The notes under the pieces were generated by a model that did not search any database, was not told where the DNA came from, and saw only the letters and a program-made list of their open reading frames with translations. The position numbers and the translations under genes are program-made. A stretch of DNA of 64,000 bases from Eubacterium aggregans. GTDB taxonomy: Bacteria > Bacillota > Clostridia > Eubacteriales > Eubacteriaceae. This document shows positions 51,556-60,341 of the stretch, piece by piece. The stretch lies in NCBI RefSeq assembly GCF_900107815.1, contig NZ_FNRK01000001.1, positions 1 through 64,000 on the forward strand. Reading direction: 5' to 3'. Every line of letters begins with the position of its first letter. Position 1 is the stretch's first letter.

Positions 51556-52902
51556 TTAAGCCTTCTGGACAAGGGCCTTATCCTTCCATCCCCCGCTTTT
51601 ATAGCGAAGGAAGTTGAAGGTCAGCCCCAGAATCCAGCCAATGGGGATGGAATAGGCAATGGCCGAAAAACCCAGTGCCGATGCCAGAGAATAGGCCGCA
51701 ATGATGCGTGCCGAAAAGTTCAATAAGGAACCCACAAGGAAATACCCCATATCCCCGGCTCCCCGAAGCACACTGGCGGCCGTAAACATCATTCCCATAA
51801 TAATATAGCACACCGAAACCACCCGGATGTAGGACACCCCGGCATCAATGACCCCCGCAGATTCCACACTGTCCACAAAAAGGCCAATGAGATCCGCCCC
51901 CCAAAGCCAAATGGCTCCAGAAATCACCACACAGATAGCGACGACCAACAGGACCGAAGTCCGAAACCCCTTTTCCACCCGATCGTACTTCTGAGCCCCG
52001 ACATTTTGAGCCGTGAAGGAAGTCGTTGCCAGATTCAGGGAAAGCAGGGGTTGGATCGCAAATTGATCAATTTTACAAGCGGCCGTATAGCCAGCAATAG
52101 TGGTCATCCCAAAGGTATTCACCAAGCCCTGGACCGCTACCAGTGAAAAGGAAACAATACTCTGCTGGATCGTAGAGGGAACGGCATAGACCACTAAATC
52201 CCAAAGCATCCTCCAGGAAAACACACAATCCGACCGCGTAATTTTAAGGGCAGGGACCCGACAGAACACGTAAATGCCGCAAGCCAGAGCAGATATTCCC
52301 TGGGAAATCATTGTCGCCCAGGCAACGCCGGCCACTCCCATACCAAATTGAAGGACAAAGAGTAAATCCCCAGCGATATTGAGAAGTGACGTTGCAATCA
52401 GAAAATATAGGGGTGTTTTTGAATCCCCAATCGCCCGGCACATGGCAGCCAGAGCATTGTAAATAAAGACGAAGAGTCCACCGAAGCAATATACCACGAA
52501 ATAGGTCTTGGCATCGGCCAGAATTTCAACAGGGACGTTGGTAATGGATAAAAGCCAATCCGCACCGATAACCCCAAAGACAGAGAGGAGTGTCCCTACA
52601 ACAAGGATAAAAACCATACTGACAAAAACAGCCTGGCGCATTTTCTGAGTCTCACCAGCCCCGTAGTACTGAGACACCAGCACCGAGCAGCCCATGGACA
52701 CCCCAATGGCAAAGCAAAGGAGCAGGAACACCAGCGTTGTCGATGCCCCCACCGATGCCAGAGCCCCTGCCCCAACGAAATTTCCAACGACAATCGTGTC
52801 GACAATATTATAAAACTGCTGGAAAAGGTTGCCAATGAGCATGGGAAGGGTGAAAAAAATTAAAATCCGGGCTGGACTTCCTTTTGTCATATCTTTTTCC
52901 AC
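51556..52902 (-). CDS. MATE-family efflux transporter
   Basis: 448 aa, twelve TM helices. N-terminal LIFFTLPMLIGNLFQQFYNIVDTIVVGNFVGAGALASVG is the standard MATE opening; second half repeats the pattern (VVYAVPSTIQQSIVSFSLVAVQGLVNTFG). Exports drugs or cationic metabolites with Na+ or H+. GTG start at 52902 or ATG at 52890. It ends 31 bp before the PPTase gene. Confidence 0.92.
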   Translation of the reverse strand: MEKDMTKGSPARILIFFTLPMLIGNLFQQFYNIVDTIVVGNFVGAGALASVGASTTLVFLLLCFAIGVSMGCSVLVSQYYGAGETQKMRQAVFVSMVFILVVGTLLSVFGVIGADWLLSITNVPVEILADAKTYFVVYCFGGLFVFIYNALAAMCRAIGDSKTPLYFLIATSLLNIAGDLLFVLQFGMGVAGVAWATMISQGISALACGIYVFCRVPALKITRSDCVFSWRMLWDLVVYAVPSTIQQSIVSFSLVAVQGLVNTFGMTTIAGYTAACKIDQFAIQPLLSLNLATTSFTAQNVGAQKYDRVEKGFRTSVLLVVAICVVISGAIWLWGADLIGLFVDSVESAGVIDAGVSYIRVVSVCYIIMGMMFTAASVLRGAGDMGYFLVGSLLNFSARIIAAYSLASALGFSAIAYSIPIGWILGLTFNFLRYKSGGWKDKALVQKA

Positions 52903-53011
52903 ACCAACACATCCTTTCTAGGCACACCATTTTCCCATTAAAACCCTATTTATTATATATGAGGTGACTCTAAAATACAATTGGCAGACACGAATAATTA
53001 TGGATTTAACG

Positions 53012-53048
53012 AAAAAAAGAGCCCGCTCATTAAGAGACAGCTCTTTCA
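53012..53048 (-). terminator. Terminator after the lipoprotein gene
   Basis: Minus strand: AAGAGCTGTCTC, loop, GGGCTCTTTTTTT. Eight bp after the stop at 53056. Confidence 0.8.
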
Positions 53049-53055
53049 TTTTTTC

Positions 53056-53556
53056 TTATTGGAGTTCCCCAAGCTTAGCATTTAATGTCTGAACATAACC
53101 GCCCATGCTATCGGCCAGCTGGGCAATTTTGCTGTTGGCACTGCGCAGAGTATCAAAATCCTTGGTGTCAATCCCCTCAGAATATTCGGTCAAGGCTTCC
53201 TTCCCCTGGGTTGCAAGGGTAACCAGTTGGCTATGAACATCCGCAAAACTTTCCGGAGCCTTCTGGAAGTTTATAATTTCATCGCAATCCGCCGTGAGGG
53301 TTCCAATATACCCCTTGGTGGTTTCGACCCACTTGGAATCTGAAAGACTGCTTTCAGAAAAGTTTTTCACCTGATCATCCATGCCTTTGGCGGCGGCAGA
53401 CATACTGGTGAATTTTCCGACGATAAAGCTAATATACTTTGCCTCACTCACGGTACCGTTTGTATTTGTCGTACAACCCGACACAATCGTGCTGAATAAT
53501 AGCGTCGCTATAATAACGACGCTCCCCTTTTTTATCCAATTTTTTTGCCTATACAT
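53056..53556 (-). CDS. Small lipoprotein, unknown function
   Basis: 166 aa from MYRQKNWIKK (ATG after GGAGG). Signal peptide with lipobox IVSGC (Cys near 28). The mature part is helical and acidic (FIVGKFTSMSAAAKGMDDQVKNF ... LAQLADS-like coiled segments), a possible four-helix bundle. No family recognised. It overlaps the ArsD-like gene by 8 nt, so the two are translationally coupled. Confidence 0.75.
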   Translation of the reverse strand: MYRQKNWIKKGSVVIIATLLFSTIVSGCTTNTNGTVSEAKYISFIVGKFTSMSAAAKGMDDQVKNFSESSLSDSKWVETTKGYIGTLTADCDEIINFQKAPESFADVHSQLVTLATQGKEALTEYSEGIDTKDFDTLRSANSKIAQLADSMGGYVQTLNAKLGELQ

Positions 53557-53896
53557 CTTTACCGCCTCCACATTTTTTACAGCAGCCATTTTTTTCAGAA
53601 TGACAGCAACCACCACCACAGCCTCGATCAAACCACTTTAAAAAAGCTCCATTTTCTGGATAATTCCCCCAATGGAGCAGTCCATCATCCACAAAAAATG
53701 CCGGCAATGCGTCAAGGCCCTCCTGATCCATCAGCGCCTTTAGGGTCACATTGCTTTCAAACTCGTCTGGATTGGCAAACAAATCATACCGCTCTGTGGT
53801 CAATCCCGAGTTTTCCAAACCGACTAATATACTTTGTATTCGGATATCCTCCGAACCGACCTCCACGGCCGGCTTTTCATAAATTTCTAATTTCAT
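53549..53896 (-). CDS. ArsD-like metallochaperone-type protein with Cys-rich tail
   Basis: 115 aa. The thioredoxin-like core follows the ArsD pattern (LEIYEKP at the start; RYDLFANPDEFESN; LPAFFVDDGLLHWGNYPENGAFLKWF) but lacks the Cys12-Cys13 pair that binds arsenite in ArsD. Instead its last 28 residues hold seven Cys and one His (GCGGGCCHSEKNGCCKKCGGG). No arsR, arsA or arsB is present. It may bind and pass on a soft metal, perhaps to the lipoprotein encoded just downstream; that is a guess. Weak ribosome site. Confidence 0.7.
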   Translation of the reverse strand: MKLEIYEKPAVEVGSEDIRIQSILVGLENSGLTTERYDLFANPDEFESNVTLKALMDQEGLDALPAFFVDDGLLHWGNYPENGAFLKWFDRGCGGGCCHSEKNGCCKKCGGGKDV

Positions 53897-53954
53897 GGTC
53901 CTATGATAACCGACGACCTTTAAGGAAGGCTTAACGATTGTACCCCCCTTTAAG

Positions 53955-54902
53955 TTATTTAATCGAAGGCCGATACATTTGGATATTATCCAAGCCCCAT
54001 ACCTTTTCAGAAAAGCTACCTGGCGTAAGGCCCTTTTCAATCTTCTCCATGGTGTTCATCCGGGCATCGATAATATCGATATGGTGCAGAAGCTCCGCCT
54101 CAGGGAACATAGGGCGCACCGGAGAGCCGTACTCCGCTTCGTAGTGATGGGATAAAATCATATGCTTGAGGAGAAGGAGTACCTCGGCATCCGTATCCAG
54201 ACGCTTGCCATATTCCTCAATTTCCACAATTTCCGTCACAATATGCCCCAGGAGCTTCCCCTCTGGGGAATAATCGGACACACTGCCGTTGGCATCGGAC
54301 ACCATTTCCGTAATCTTTCCGATATCGTGGAGGAGGATGCCCGCATACAGCAGATCGCTGTTTAAAAAGGGATACAGGGGGGTGAGGGATTTTCCGATTT
54401 GCAGCATAGACCAGGTATGATACAACAGTCCGCCCTTAATGGCATGGTGAAAGGATTTAGCCGCCGGTACATAGGTCAGCTTATCCTCCTTATCTGAGAG
54501 GATGGTCCGGGTAATGGTGGCTAAATCCCCATTCTCAAAGCCATCAATGGTGGCGTACACATCGGCCATCATCTCAGCCACCTTCACCGGTGCCGTCTGG
54601 ACGTAATCATCCAGCGCCACATCATCCCCGGCATTGGCCTGACGAATCCGGTTCACAATAAGCTGGAGACGACCATTATACTCCTGGACCACCCCTTTGA
54701 TTTTAATCAGTTGGCCACCGGTAAATTCTTCCTCATCGGCCTCCTGAACATTCCACATCTTGGCTTCAATGGTATCGAAGTCCGCATCGGAAAGGGTCAT
54801 ATTAAAATAACGGCTCCCATTGGCAGCGGTTTTCACCAGTTGGTTTTTAATGAATAAATAACCCAGGACATTGTCCCCTTTTTTTAATTTTTTGATCTTC
54901 AT
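53955..54902 (-). CDS. 3'-5' exoribonuclease YhaM family (OB fold plus HD domain)
   Basis: 315 aa. Residues 1-95: OB-fold nucleic-acid-binding domain (YLFIKNQLVKTAANGSRYFNMTLSDA). Residues 150-290: HD hydrolase with HHAIKGGLLYHTWSM, LLHDIGKI and LSHHYEAEYGSP, as in YhaM/CBF1. Degrades RNA and some DNA from the 3' end; involved in mRNA turnover. ATG preceded by GGAGACTGG. Lies 12 bp after the aminotransferase. Confidence 0.93.
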   Translation of the reverse strand: MKIKKLKKGDNVLGYLFIKNQLVKTAANGSRYFNMTLSDADFDTIEAKMWNVQEADEEEFTGGQLIKIKGVVQEYNGRLQLIVNRIRQANAGDDVALDDYVQTAPVKVAEMMADVYATIDGFENGDLATITRTILSDKEDKLTYVPAAKSFHHAIKGGLLYHTWSMLQIGKSLTPLYPFLNSDLLYAGILLHDIGKITEMVSDANGSVSDYSPEGKLLGHIVTEIVEIEEYGKRLDTDAEVLLLLKHMILSHHYEAEYGSPVRPMFPEAELLHHIDIIDARMNTMEKIEKGLTPGSFSEKVWGLDNIQMYRPSIK

Positions 54903-54914
54903 TCCAGTCTCCTT

Positions 54915-56123
54915 CTATTTACAGCGCTGGGGATAAGCCGCTTTGTAGGCGATCAGGCCTTCTTCCAAAGCCTTCATCGCCTTGCGCAAATCCTTTTCGC
55001 CCAACACATAGGCCAGACGCACCTCGTCCACCCCATCCCCGGGATGGATATAGAAATCATTGGCTGGGGACAGCAGCACGGTTTCGCCCTGGTAATCAAA
55101 ATCTGTAATTAACCATTCAATAAAATCGCAGGCATCCTTTACTGGCAGCTTAACCATGTAATAAAAAGCGCCCGTTGGTACTTTGCCCACCACACCGTCC
55201 ATCTGTGCCAGGCATTCTGCCACAATATCCCGCCGATGGGTATATTCTGCCAGAACCTTGTCAAAAAAGTCGATACCCAGCTTGAACAGCTCCGCTGCAC
55301 CGGCCTGATCCACCGAAGATACCGCCAGACGCATCTGACAGAGCTTTCGAATTTCATGCATCAATTTTTTATTCTTTGACAGGATAAAGCCAATCCGGGC
55401 CCCACAGGCCGAAAAGCGCTTGGAAATGCTATCCACAATGATACAGTTCTGACTGATTTGAGAATAATGCCCAGGACTGACATAGGCCATGCCATCGTAG
55501 ACGAATTCCCGATACACCTCATCCGACACAATATACAAATCATTTTCTGCCGCCACATCCCGGAGGATTTCAATCTCTTCCTTGGTGTAAACCTTCCCCG
55601 TGGGATTCCCGGGATTGGTGATGAGGATGGCCTTGGTCCGATCCGTCACCAGGGCTTCAATCGCCTCCCGATCCGGCAGGCTGAAGCCGTCCTCGGTGTA
55701 GGTCTTAATTCCCACCAGCTCCACACTGGTGGCCGAGGCCATTTCCTTGTAAATACTGTAAAGCGGCTCCGGAGTGATAATCTGATCCCCAGGGTTACAG
55801 ATCGTCAGAAAGGTAAAAAGCAGGGCCTCACTCCCCCCATTGGTAATGAGCATTTCCTCTGGAGAATAGTGCAGATTGTACCGATCGTAATATTTACAAG
55901 CCTCAGTGCGCAGGGCCGCTTCCCCCTCCGGCGCAGCATAAGCCAGTACCTGCTCCTTGATCTCATTGACCTTGCGCATGAAATCCGGCGGAGTCTCGAT
56001 ATCTGGCTGCCCGATATTCAGATAATACACGGCTTTCCCCTTTTCCTTGACTGCATCGACCAGGGGATAATATTTAAGCAGGGCTGGCTCTCCCATGCCC
56101 TGTACACGTTTCGATGTTTCCAT
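54915..56123 (-). CDS. Class I/II PLP-dependent aminotransferase
   Basis: 402 aa. PLP-binding Lys in IVDSISKRFSACGARIGFILS; substrate-side motifs INIGQPDIETPP-like (YYLNIGQPDIETPPDF), TNGGSEALLFTFL, ILITNPGNPTGKVYT and IVSDEVYREFVYDG. Probably an aspartate or broad-specificity aminotransferase. Operon partner of yhaM. Intact and full length. Confidence 0.9.
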   Translation of the reverse strand: METSKRVQGMGEPALLKYYPLVDAVKEKGKAVYYLNIGQPDIETPPDFMRKVNEIKEQVLAYAAPEGEAALRTEACKYYDRYNLHYSPEEMLITNGGSEALLFTFLTICNPGDQIITPEPLYSIYKEMASATSVELVGIKTYTEDGFSLPDREAIEALVTDRTKAILITNPGNPTGKVYTKEEIEILRDVAAENDLYIVSDEVYREFVYDGMAYVSPGHYSQISQNCIIVDSISKRFSACGARIGFILSKNKKLMHEIRKLCQMRLAVSSVDQAGAAELFKLGIDFFDKVLAEYTHRRDIVAECLAQMDGVVGKVPTGAFYYMVKLPVKDACDFIEWLITDFDYQGETVLLSPANDFYIHPGDGVDEVRLAYVLGEKDLRKAMKALEEGLIAYKAAYPQRCK

Positions 56124-56191
56124 ATGACACCATCCTTATTTATAGCATATTTAATCATTATAGCCTTGTGGGTTATAATTATCAAGATAAG

Positions 56192-57430
56192 CTATCGGAT
56201 TTTATTCACCCGTTTATACTCGTACATCCGGTGATCGGCTTTCCCCAAATAATAATCAGCATCATGGCTCCATCCCGGGCTGACCACACTGGTCCCATAG
56301 CTAAAGCAAGGGCGAACCCCCCGGACTCCTGTCATCTGTTGGGATAATATCCATTGCCGCTGTTTTTCAAGCCATCCATCAATTTGCTCTTGTTGCCCCC
56401 CCATGGTCAATAAAAGGAATTCATCCCCACCCATTCGGCAAATCACTTCATGATCGCTACACCCTTTCAGGGTAGTCGCAACAAGGCAGATATACTCATC
56501 CCCTTTATCATGTCCGAAGGCATCATTACAGGTTTTTAAATCATCAATGTCGATAAAGGAAATGGTAAAATGATACCCTTCAGCAATCCATTCCTCTACC
56601 TTTTCCATCCCATAACGACGGTTGTACAAACCGGTTAATGCATCTCGATAAACCATATCGCTCAAAACAGCTTCCTTTTGCCGCTCATCGGTCTTATCCC
56701 GAATGACATGGACAATGGTATCCCGGCCATTCCAACCTAAGCTATGGGAAACAACGCGCAAATAAAGGGCTGACTTCTGACCATCTGCCTCTATTTCTAA
56801 AATCCAGGGTTCGCCCTGGGTTAAATTCTCTTCCGATACCTGCCCCAGCTGATATCGGATAACATCCAGACGATCCCCATAGTTTTCTTCAAAAACCAAC
56901 GCCGCTGGATTAAGGTACTGGGGTTCTCCTGTCTTCTCATCCAGCACAATAATGGCTTCATCCGTACTCTCCGTAAGGGAAAGAAACAGACTATAATATT
57001 GGCCCAAAATTTTGTTTTGCTCTTCCACCAGATGCTTTTCATCCAGTAGAGCCTGGTGCTGCGCGGCCAATTGATCAACCATCGTATTTAAAATATCAGC
57101 AAACTCTCCCATATAATCGATATGCTGACCATAATCGCCCTTGGGAAGCTGTCTGGCTTGCCATGCAATATGCTTTAGACTGCCTTGGACCGCCTTAAGT
57201 GGAGCAGCCAGGGTGTTTTCTACTCCCGGTGGTGTGGCATCTAAATCGCCCTGAGCCAGATCCTCTCCAAAGGCTTTTTGTTCCTTCACACATTGGTGGA
57301 GCCAATGAAGCCCCTGGGCTAAAGGTTTGAAGGCCTCTGGTATCTCAGCCATATCCAGACAGGCATAATCCGTCCGATACAGGATATCCCTTAAATATTC
57401 AAATAATGCTTTTTCTGGCTGTTTGGCCAT
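56192..57430 (-). CDS. Diguanylate cyclase with N-terminal sensor region
   Basis: 412 aa from MAKQPEK at 57430, overlapping the V4R gene stop by one base (TAATG). Residues 1-130: helical, HAMP-like; about 135-155 coiled coil; 155-255 PAS-like (LSLTESTDEAIIVLDEKTGEPQYLNPAALVF); 265-410 GGDEF domain (DALTGLYNRRYGMEKVE ... ICRMGGDEFLLL). The active motif is intact; the RxxD inhibitory site upstream of it is absent, so product feedback is unlikely. Makes c-di-GMP. No TM segment. Confidence 0.93.
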   Translation of the reverse strand: MAKQPEKALFEYLRDILYRTDYACLDMAEIPEAFKPLAQGLHWLHQCVKEQKAFGEDLAQGDLDATPPGVENTLAAPLKAVQGSLKHIAWQARQLPKGDYGQHIDYMGEFADILNTMVDQLAAQHQALLDEKHLVEEQNKILGQYYSLFLSLTESTDEAIIVLDEKTGEPQYLNPAALVFEENYGDRLDVIRYQLGQVSEENLTQGEPWILEIEADGQKSALYLRVVSHSLGWNGRDTIVHVIRDKTDERQKEAVLSDMVYRDALTGLYNRRYGMEKVEEWIAEGYHFTISFIDIDDLKTCNDAFGHDKGDEYICLVATTLKGCSDHEVICRMGGDEFLLLTMGGQQEQIDGWLEKQRQWILSQQMTGVRGVRPCFSYGTSVVSPGWSHDADYYLGKADHRMYEYKRVNKIR

Positions 57431-57984
57431 TACGATCCCATTCCCTTGTCCATTACTCGCCCCTGGAAGCGGCATACCCGGGCCCCGCTGGCCCAACAGT
57501 CAATCTCCTGTACTTTATAGGTCCTTCCAGTGTAAACCGTCATAATCCCTGCGATAAACCCCTCATCATAATTACAGACGACCTCATCCGTTGGTGGTAG
57601 GCCACTGCAATCCAAATCCTCTGCAACGGTCAGGGTGAAGATACCACTCTCTTCATCCATTTCCTCCATTCGAAGGATTCCGATTTTAAGTTCTTGAAGA
57701 ATCCGCTGGAGTTCTGCCAGAAACGTTCCAAGGGGTGCATCCAGGGGTAACATATTCTTTGCAAATTCTGTACCGGCTAAATGACCCGCATCTCGAAAAA
57801 CGTCATTCGCCCCTTCTACCCCCAGCTTATCCGTGAGGACATGATTCATACTGTATTCCAGCAGGCGATAGACCAAAACCGGCATGGATTCCCCCAGATT
57901 TTTCCGTCCGTCTTTGATGTCCCCAAGCTTATCCCAGGTAAAACGGTTATGGGGTCCTTGTAAAAAAATATTTGACATATCCAC
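57430..57984 (-). CDS. V4R-domain sensor protein
   Basis: 184 aa. C-terminal V4R (4-vinyl-reductase-like) domain with the conserved end GFIAGIMTVYTGRTYKVQEIDCWASGARVCRFQ, as in proteins that bind small hydrophobic ligands or metals through the Cys pair. It is coupled to the diguanylate cyclase gene by a 1-nt overlap and is the likely input for it. Ligand unknown. Promoter at 58030-58058. Confidence 0.85.
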   Translation of the reverse strand: MDMSNIFLQGPHNRFTWDKLGDIKDGRKNLGESMPVLVYRLLEYSMNHVLTDKLGVEGANDVFRDAGHLAGTEFAKNMLPLDAPLGTFLAELQRILQELKIGILRMEEMDEESGIFTLTVAEDLDCSGLPPTDEVVCNYDEGFIAGIMTVYTGRTYKVQEIDCWASGARVCRFQGRVMDKGMGS

Positions 57985-58029
57985 CCTCGTTTCTACTGTA
58001 CTTCCTTAATATCTTTTATTGATGTCCCT

Positions 58030-58058
58030 ATTATACACTGTTTTACCCCATTTATTAA
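58030..58058 (-). promoter_or_regulatory. Promoter of the V4R-GGDEF operon
   Basis: Minus strand: TTAATA (58058-58053), 17 nt, TATAAT (58035-58030). Confidence 0.65.
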
Positions 58059-58137
58059 GGCTGTCTTTACTTTTTACCCTATAATTCCGATTGAAATGGA
58101 TTTAACGGCATTTTTCTTAATGAAAATGCCAGAAAAT

Positions 58138-58166
58138 TTGACAGACTTTTTTAAATTTGTTAGGCT
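58138..58166 (+). promoter_or_regulatory. Promoter of the fluoride riboswitch transcript
   Basis: TTGACA (58138-58143), 17 nt, extended -10 TG-T-TAGGCT (58158-58166). The start would be near 58173, at the first base of the riboswitch. Confidence 0.7.
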
Positions 58167-58172
58167 TTTAAA

Positions 58173-58256
58173 TGGGAATGAAGATCTCCCACGACATCTG
58201 TCGAAACCGCCAAGGGCTGATGGCTTCTACGATAAGTGGAGGCATCAGCCCTTTTT
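58173..58256 (+). promoter_or_regulatory. Fluoride (crcB) riboswitch with terminator
   Basis: GGGAATGAAG (58174-58183), CTCCC (58186-58190), AAACCGCC (58204-58211), GGGCTGATGGCTTCTACG (58214-58231): the conserved order of the crcB motif. A terminator forms from GGGCTGATG (58214-58222) and CATCAGCCC (58243-58251) followed by TTTTT. Fluoride binding should block the terminator and allow expression of the two crcB genes. Confidence 0.92.
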
Positions 58257-58285
58257 GTATTGTCTTAGAATGGGAGGCGAATTTT

Positions 58286-58672
58286 TTGCAAGTTTTATGG
58301 ATTTTTTTGATGGGAATTGCCGGTGCTGCCAGTCGGTATGCCCTGGGCCTGTTCCTGAAACCAATGATGCCCTGGCCCACGCTGGCCATCAATTTTTTAG
58401 GCTGTATTTTACTCGAGCTCATCTACCAATGTATGCCAGAGCATACCCAAGGCACTCAGAAACTCAAAACAGCCCTGGGGGTTGGGTTTATTGGTGCCTT
58501 TACCACCTTCTCCACCTTTTGTAATGAAGCCCTGGGCTTTTTACAAAGCGGTCATTTCCTCTCAGCCTTTACCTATGCTGCCAGCGGAATGCTCAGTGGT
58601 CTATTGGGGATTGCCCTCGGTATGGCCATTGGGCAGCGTTTAACGAAAGGCCGGGTTCGGATCGATGGGTGA
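58286..58672 (+). CDS. crcB: Fluoride channel subunit CrcB/Fluc (first)
   Basis: 128 aa from a TTG at 58286 (GGGAGG 8 nt upstream); the in-frame ATG at 58172 lies in the riboswitch and is rejected. Four TM helices; conserved GAASRY, NFLGCILLE and GFIGAFTTFSTFCNEA with the Phe/Thr residues of the fluoride path. Overlaps the next crcB by 8 nt. Two-gene arrangement indicates a heterodimeric Fluc channel. Confidence 0.93.
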   Translation: MQVLWIFLMGIAGAASRYALGLFLKPMMPWPTLAINFLGCILLELIYQCMPEHTQGTQKLKTALGVGFIGAFTTFSTFCNEALGFLQSGHFLSAFTYAASGMLSGLLGIALGMAIGQRLTKGRVRIDG

Positions 58673-59045
58673 TTATAATGGCCTGGCACTTTTTTTCGTG
58701 GGTCTGGGGGGTGGCTTTGGTGCTATCCTGCGCTACAGCATCACCCGTCTCCTCTCCGCCCATAACGGTGGCCGTTTTCCCCTGGCCACCTTTTTAATTA
58801 ACAGCCTTGGAACCTTTTGCCTGGGATTCTTATCCGGTTTTGGTGCCGGGGATGCCAAGCTCTTATTTCTCGGCACCGGTATGATGGGTGGCTTTACCAC
58901 CTTTTCGACCTTTAACCATGAGATTCTCCGAATTCATGGCGATGGGCACCCTTATCACGCTGGTCTCTACGCCGTCCTTACCCTTTCCGCTGGCCTTACT
59001 CTCGGATTTCTGGGAATGGCCATTGGCTACGGTCTCAGCCGCTGA
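58665..59045 (+). CDS. crcB: Fluoride channel subunit CrcB/Fluc (second)
   Basis: 126 aa. GGGFGAILRYSITRLL, FLINSLGTFCLGFLSG and GMMGGFTTFSTFNHEIL, four TM helices. Partner of the gene upstream; together they export fluoride when the riboswitch opens. Confidence 0.93.
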   Translation: MGDYNGLALFFVGLGGGFGAILRYSITRLLSAHNGGRFPLATFLINSLGTFCLGFLSGFGAGDAKLLFLGTGMMGGFTTFSTFNHEILRIHGDGHPYHAGLYAVLTLSAGLTLGFLGMAIGYGLSR

Positions 59046-59050
59046 CAAGG

Positions 59051-59167
59051 TCCTCCGGCCGCTCTATTCGAATCCTCGAAAAAAACGGGTTCACCTATGA
59101 GGGAACCCTGCGGCAAAACGCCCGTAAAAACGGACAGATTCTGGATATGCGCCTATACAGCTCTTTT
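59051..59167 (+). pseudogene. C-terminal remnant of a GNAT acetyltransferase
   Basis: Reading from 59051 the DNA encodes SIRILEKNGFTYEGTLRQNA and then RKNGQILDMRLYS, the hallmark end of RimJ/RimL-type N-acetyltransferases. The rest of the gene is missing, directly abutting crcB. Decayed or deletion remnant. Confidence 0.75.
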
Positions 59168-60070
59168 TTATTCCGTTGGCTTTTGATAAAAATACCCTTG
59201 GATTTCCTGGGTCCGAATAGAATTCACAAAGGCGTTGGGATCAATCCTTCGCATTTCATTCATAATCTGCTTAACCTCTCCCCTGGAGACGATGGAGTAC
59301 ACCATATTGCGCTCCACCAATTCATAAGAACCCACGCCATTTAAAATGGTCGCCCCATGGCGGCTAATCTCATAAATGGCCTGGCAAACCTCCTGGGGTT
59401 TTTCCGTTAGTATAAAAAGGGTCTGCTGCTGGTACTTATGGTACAGGGTCGTGATCACCTGGGTAAAGGCATATTGGAAGATCATGGAATAGAGTGCCTG
59501 ATCCCATCCAAAGAGAACCCCTGCCAGCATTAGGATGACCACATTGAAGCCCAGAATAAGGTTCCAGGCATCCATGCCCTTGCGCAGGGACAGGAAAATG
59601 GAGATAAAATCCATTCCGCCGGCCGTCGCGTCCACCCAGAGGCACAGGACCGAGGCAAAGCCACCGATGACCCCGCCAAAAATACTGATGAGCAGCACAT
59701 CGTAGGTGATGACATAGGAGGGAATCATATCCGTAATCACAGCCGCCAGCACAATGGTATAGCAGGAATAAGCCGTAAACTTCTTACCGAGATATCGAAA
59801 GCCAATATACACCGGGATAGCATTGAGTAAAATATTAATGGGGGTGTAGCCAATGGCTGTATTAAAATAAGTGGCCGCAATCCGTTGGATCAAGAGGGTA
59901 ATCCCACCAACCCCTCCGGGAAATAAGTTCCCCGCACTGATGAAGGTTTTGGTATTCACTGCGGTAAGAACAGCTGACATCGTCAAGAGGATCATCCGGA
60001 AGGCGATTTTTCTCGCCTTATCGATGGGCTCCTGATGCTTGTGATAAATAGCCTTTATTTGTTGTTTCAT
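59168..60070 (-). CDS. YitT-family membrane protein (DUF2179)
   Basis: 300 aa. About six TM helices (ISAGNLFPGGVGGITLLIQRI is the family's first-loop signature), then a C-terminal soluble DUF2179 domain (about 225-295: RHGATILNGVGSYELVERNMVYSIVSRGE). Function is not established; a transporter-like role is assumed for the family. Monocistronic. Confidence 0.9.
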   Translation of the reverse strand: MKQQIKAIYHKHQEPIDKARKIAFRMILLTMSAVLTAVNTKTFISAGNLFPGGVGGITLLIQRIAATYFNTAIGYTPINILLNAIPVYIGFRYLGKKFTAYSCYTIVLAAVITDMIPSYVITYDVLLISIFGGVIGGFASVLCLWVDATAGGMDFISIFLSLRKGMDAWNLILGFNVVILMLAGVLFGWDQALYSMIFQYAFTQVITTLYHKYQQQTLFILTEKPQEVCQAIYEISRHGATILNGVGSYELVERNMVYSIVSRGEVKQIMNEMRRIDPNAFVNSIRTQEIQGYFYQKPTE

Positions 60071-60249
60071 TTTTGCGCGTCTCCATTCGATTTACATTGC
60101 CCTTATTATCCCACGGTGGAGTCTTTTTGGCAACGTCGGCAAATGTTTTCTTTATCCTTTGCTTCTCGAAACAAGCTTCCTTCCTTTTTTGCAGTGTTGT
60201 ATATTTCTGTTTTGCTAATTCACTTTGAGTTTTAAGGTGTAACGGTAAA

Positions 60250-60283
60250 ATGACGACTTTGATTTCTCAAAATCGCCATTCTA
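60250..60283 (-). terminator. Possible terminator after the sugar-cluster operon
   Basis: ATGACGACTTTGA and TCAAAATCGCCAT form an 11-of-13 stem; on the minus strand it is followed by TTTTACC. The rest of 60071-60341 is AT-rich with nothing recognised. Confidence 0.4.
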
Positions 60284-60341
60284 TGCTGTTATACAAACAT
60301 TAATATACAGCCATTATTTCTTCGGCAGATTTAAGTGAGTT

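Noticed and set aside
58107-58130. GGCATTTT/AAAATGCC hairpin as a regulatory RNA
   Set aside because: Simple 8-bp inverted repeat without conserved pieces; perhaps a terminator, but no gene clearly ends there.
58172-58285. N-terminal 38-codon extension of the first crcB
   Set aside because: It coincides with the fluoride riboswitch and terminator and does not resemble CrcB.
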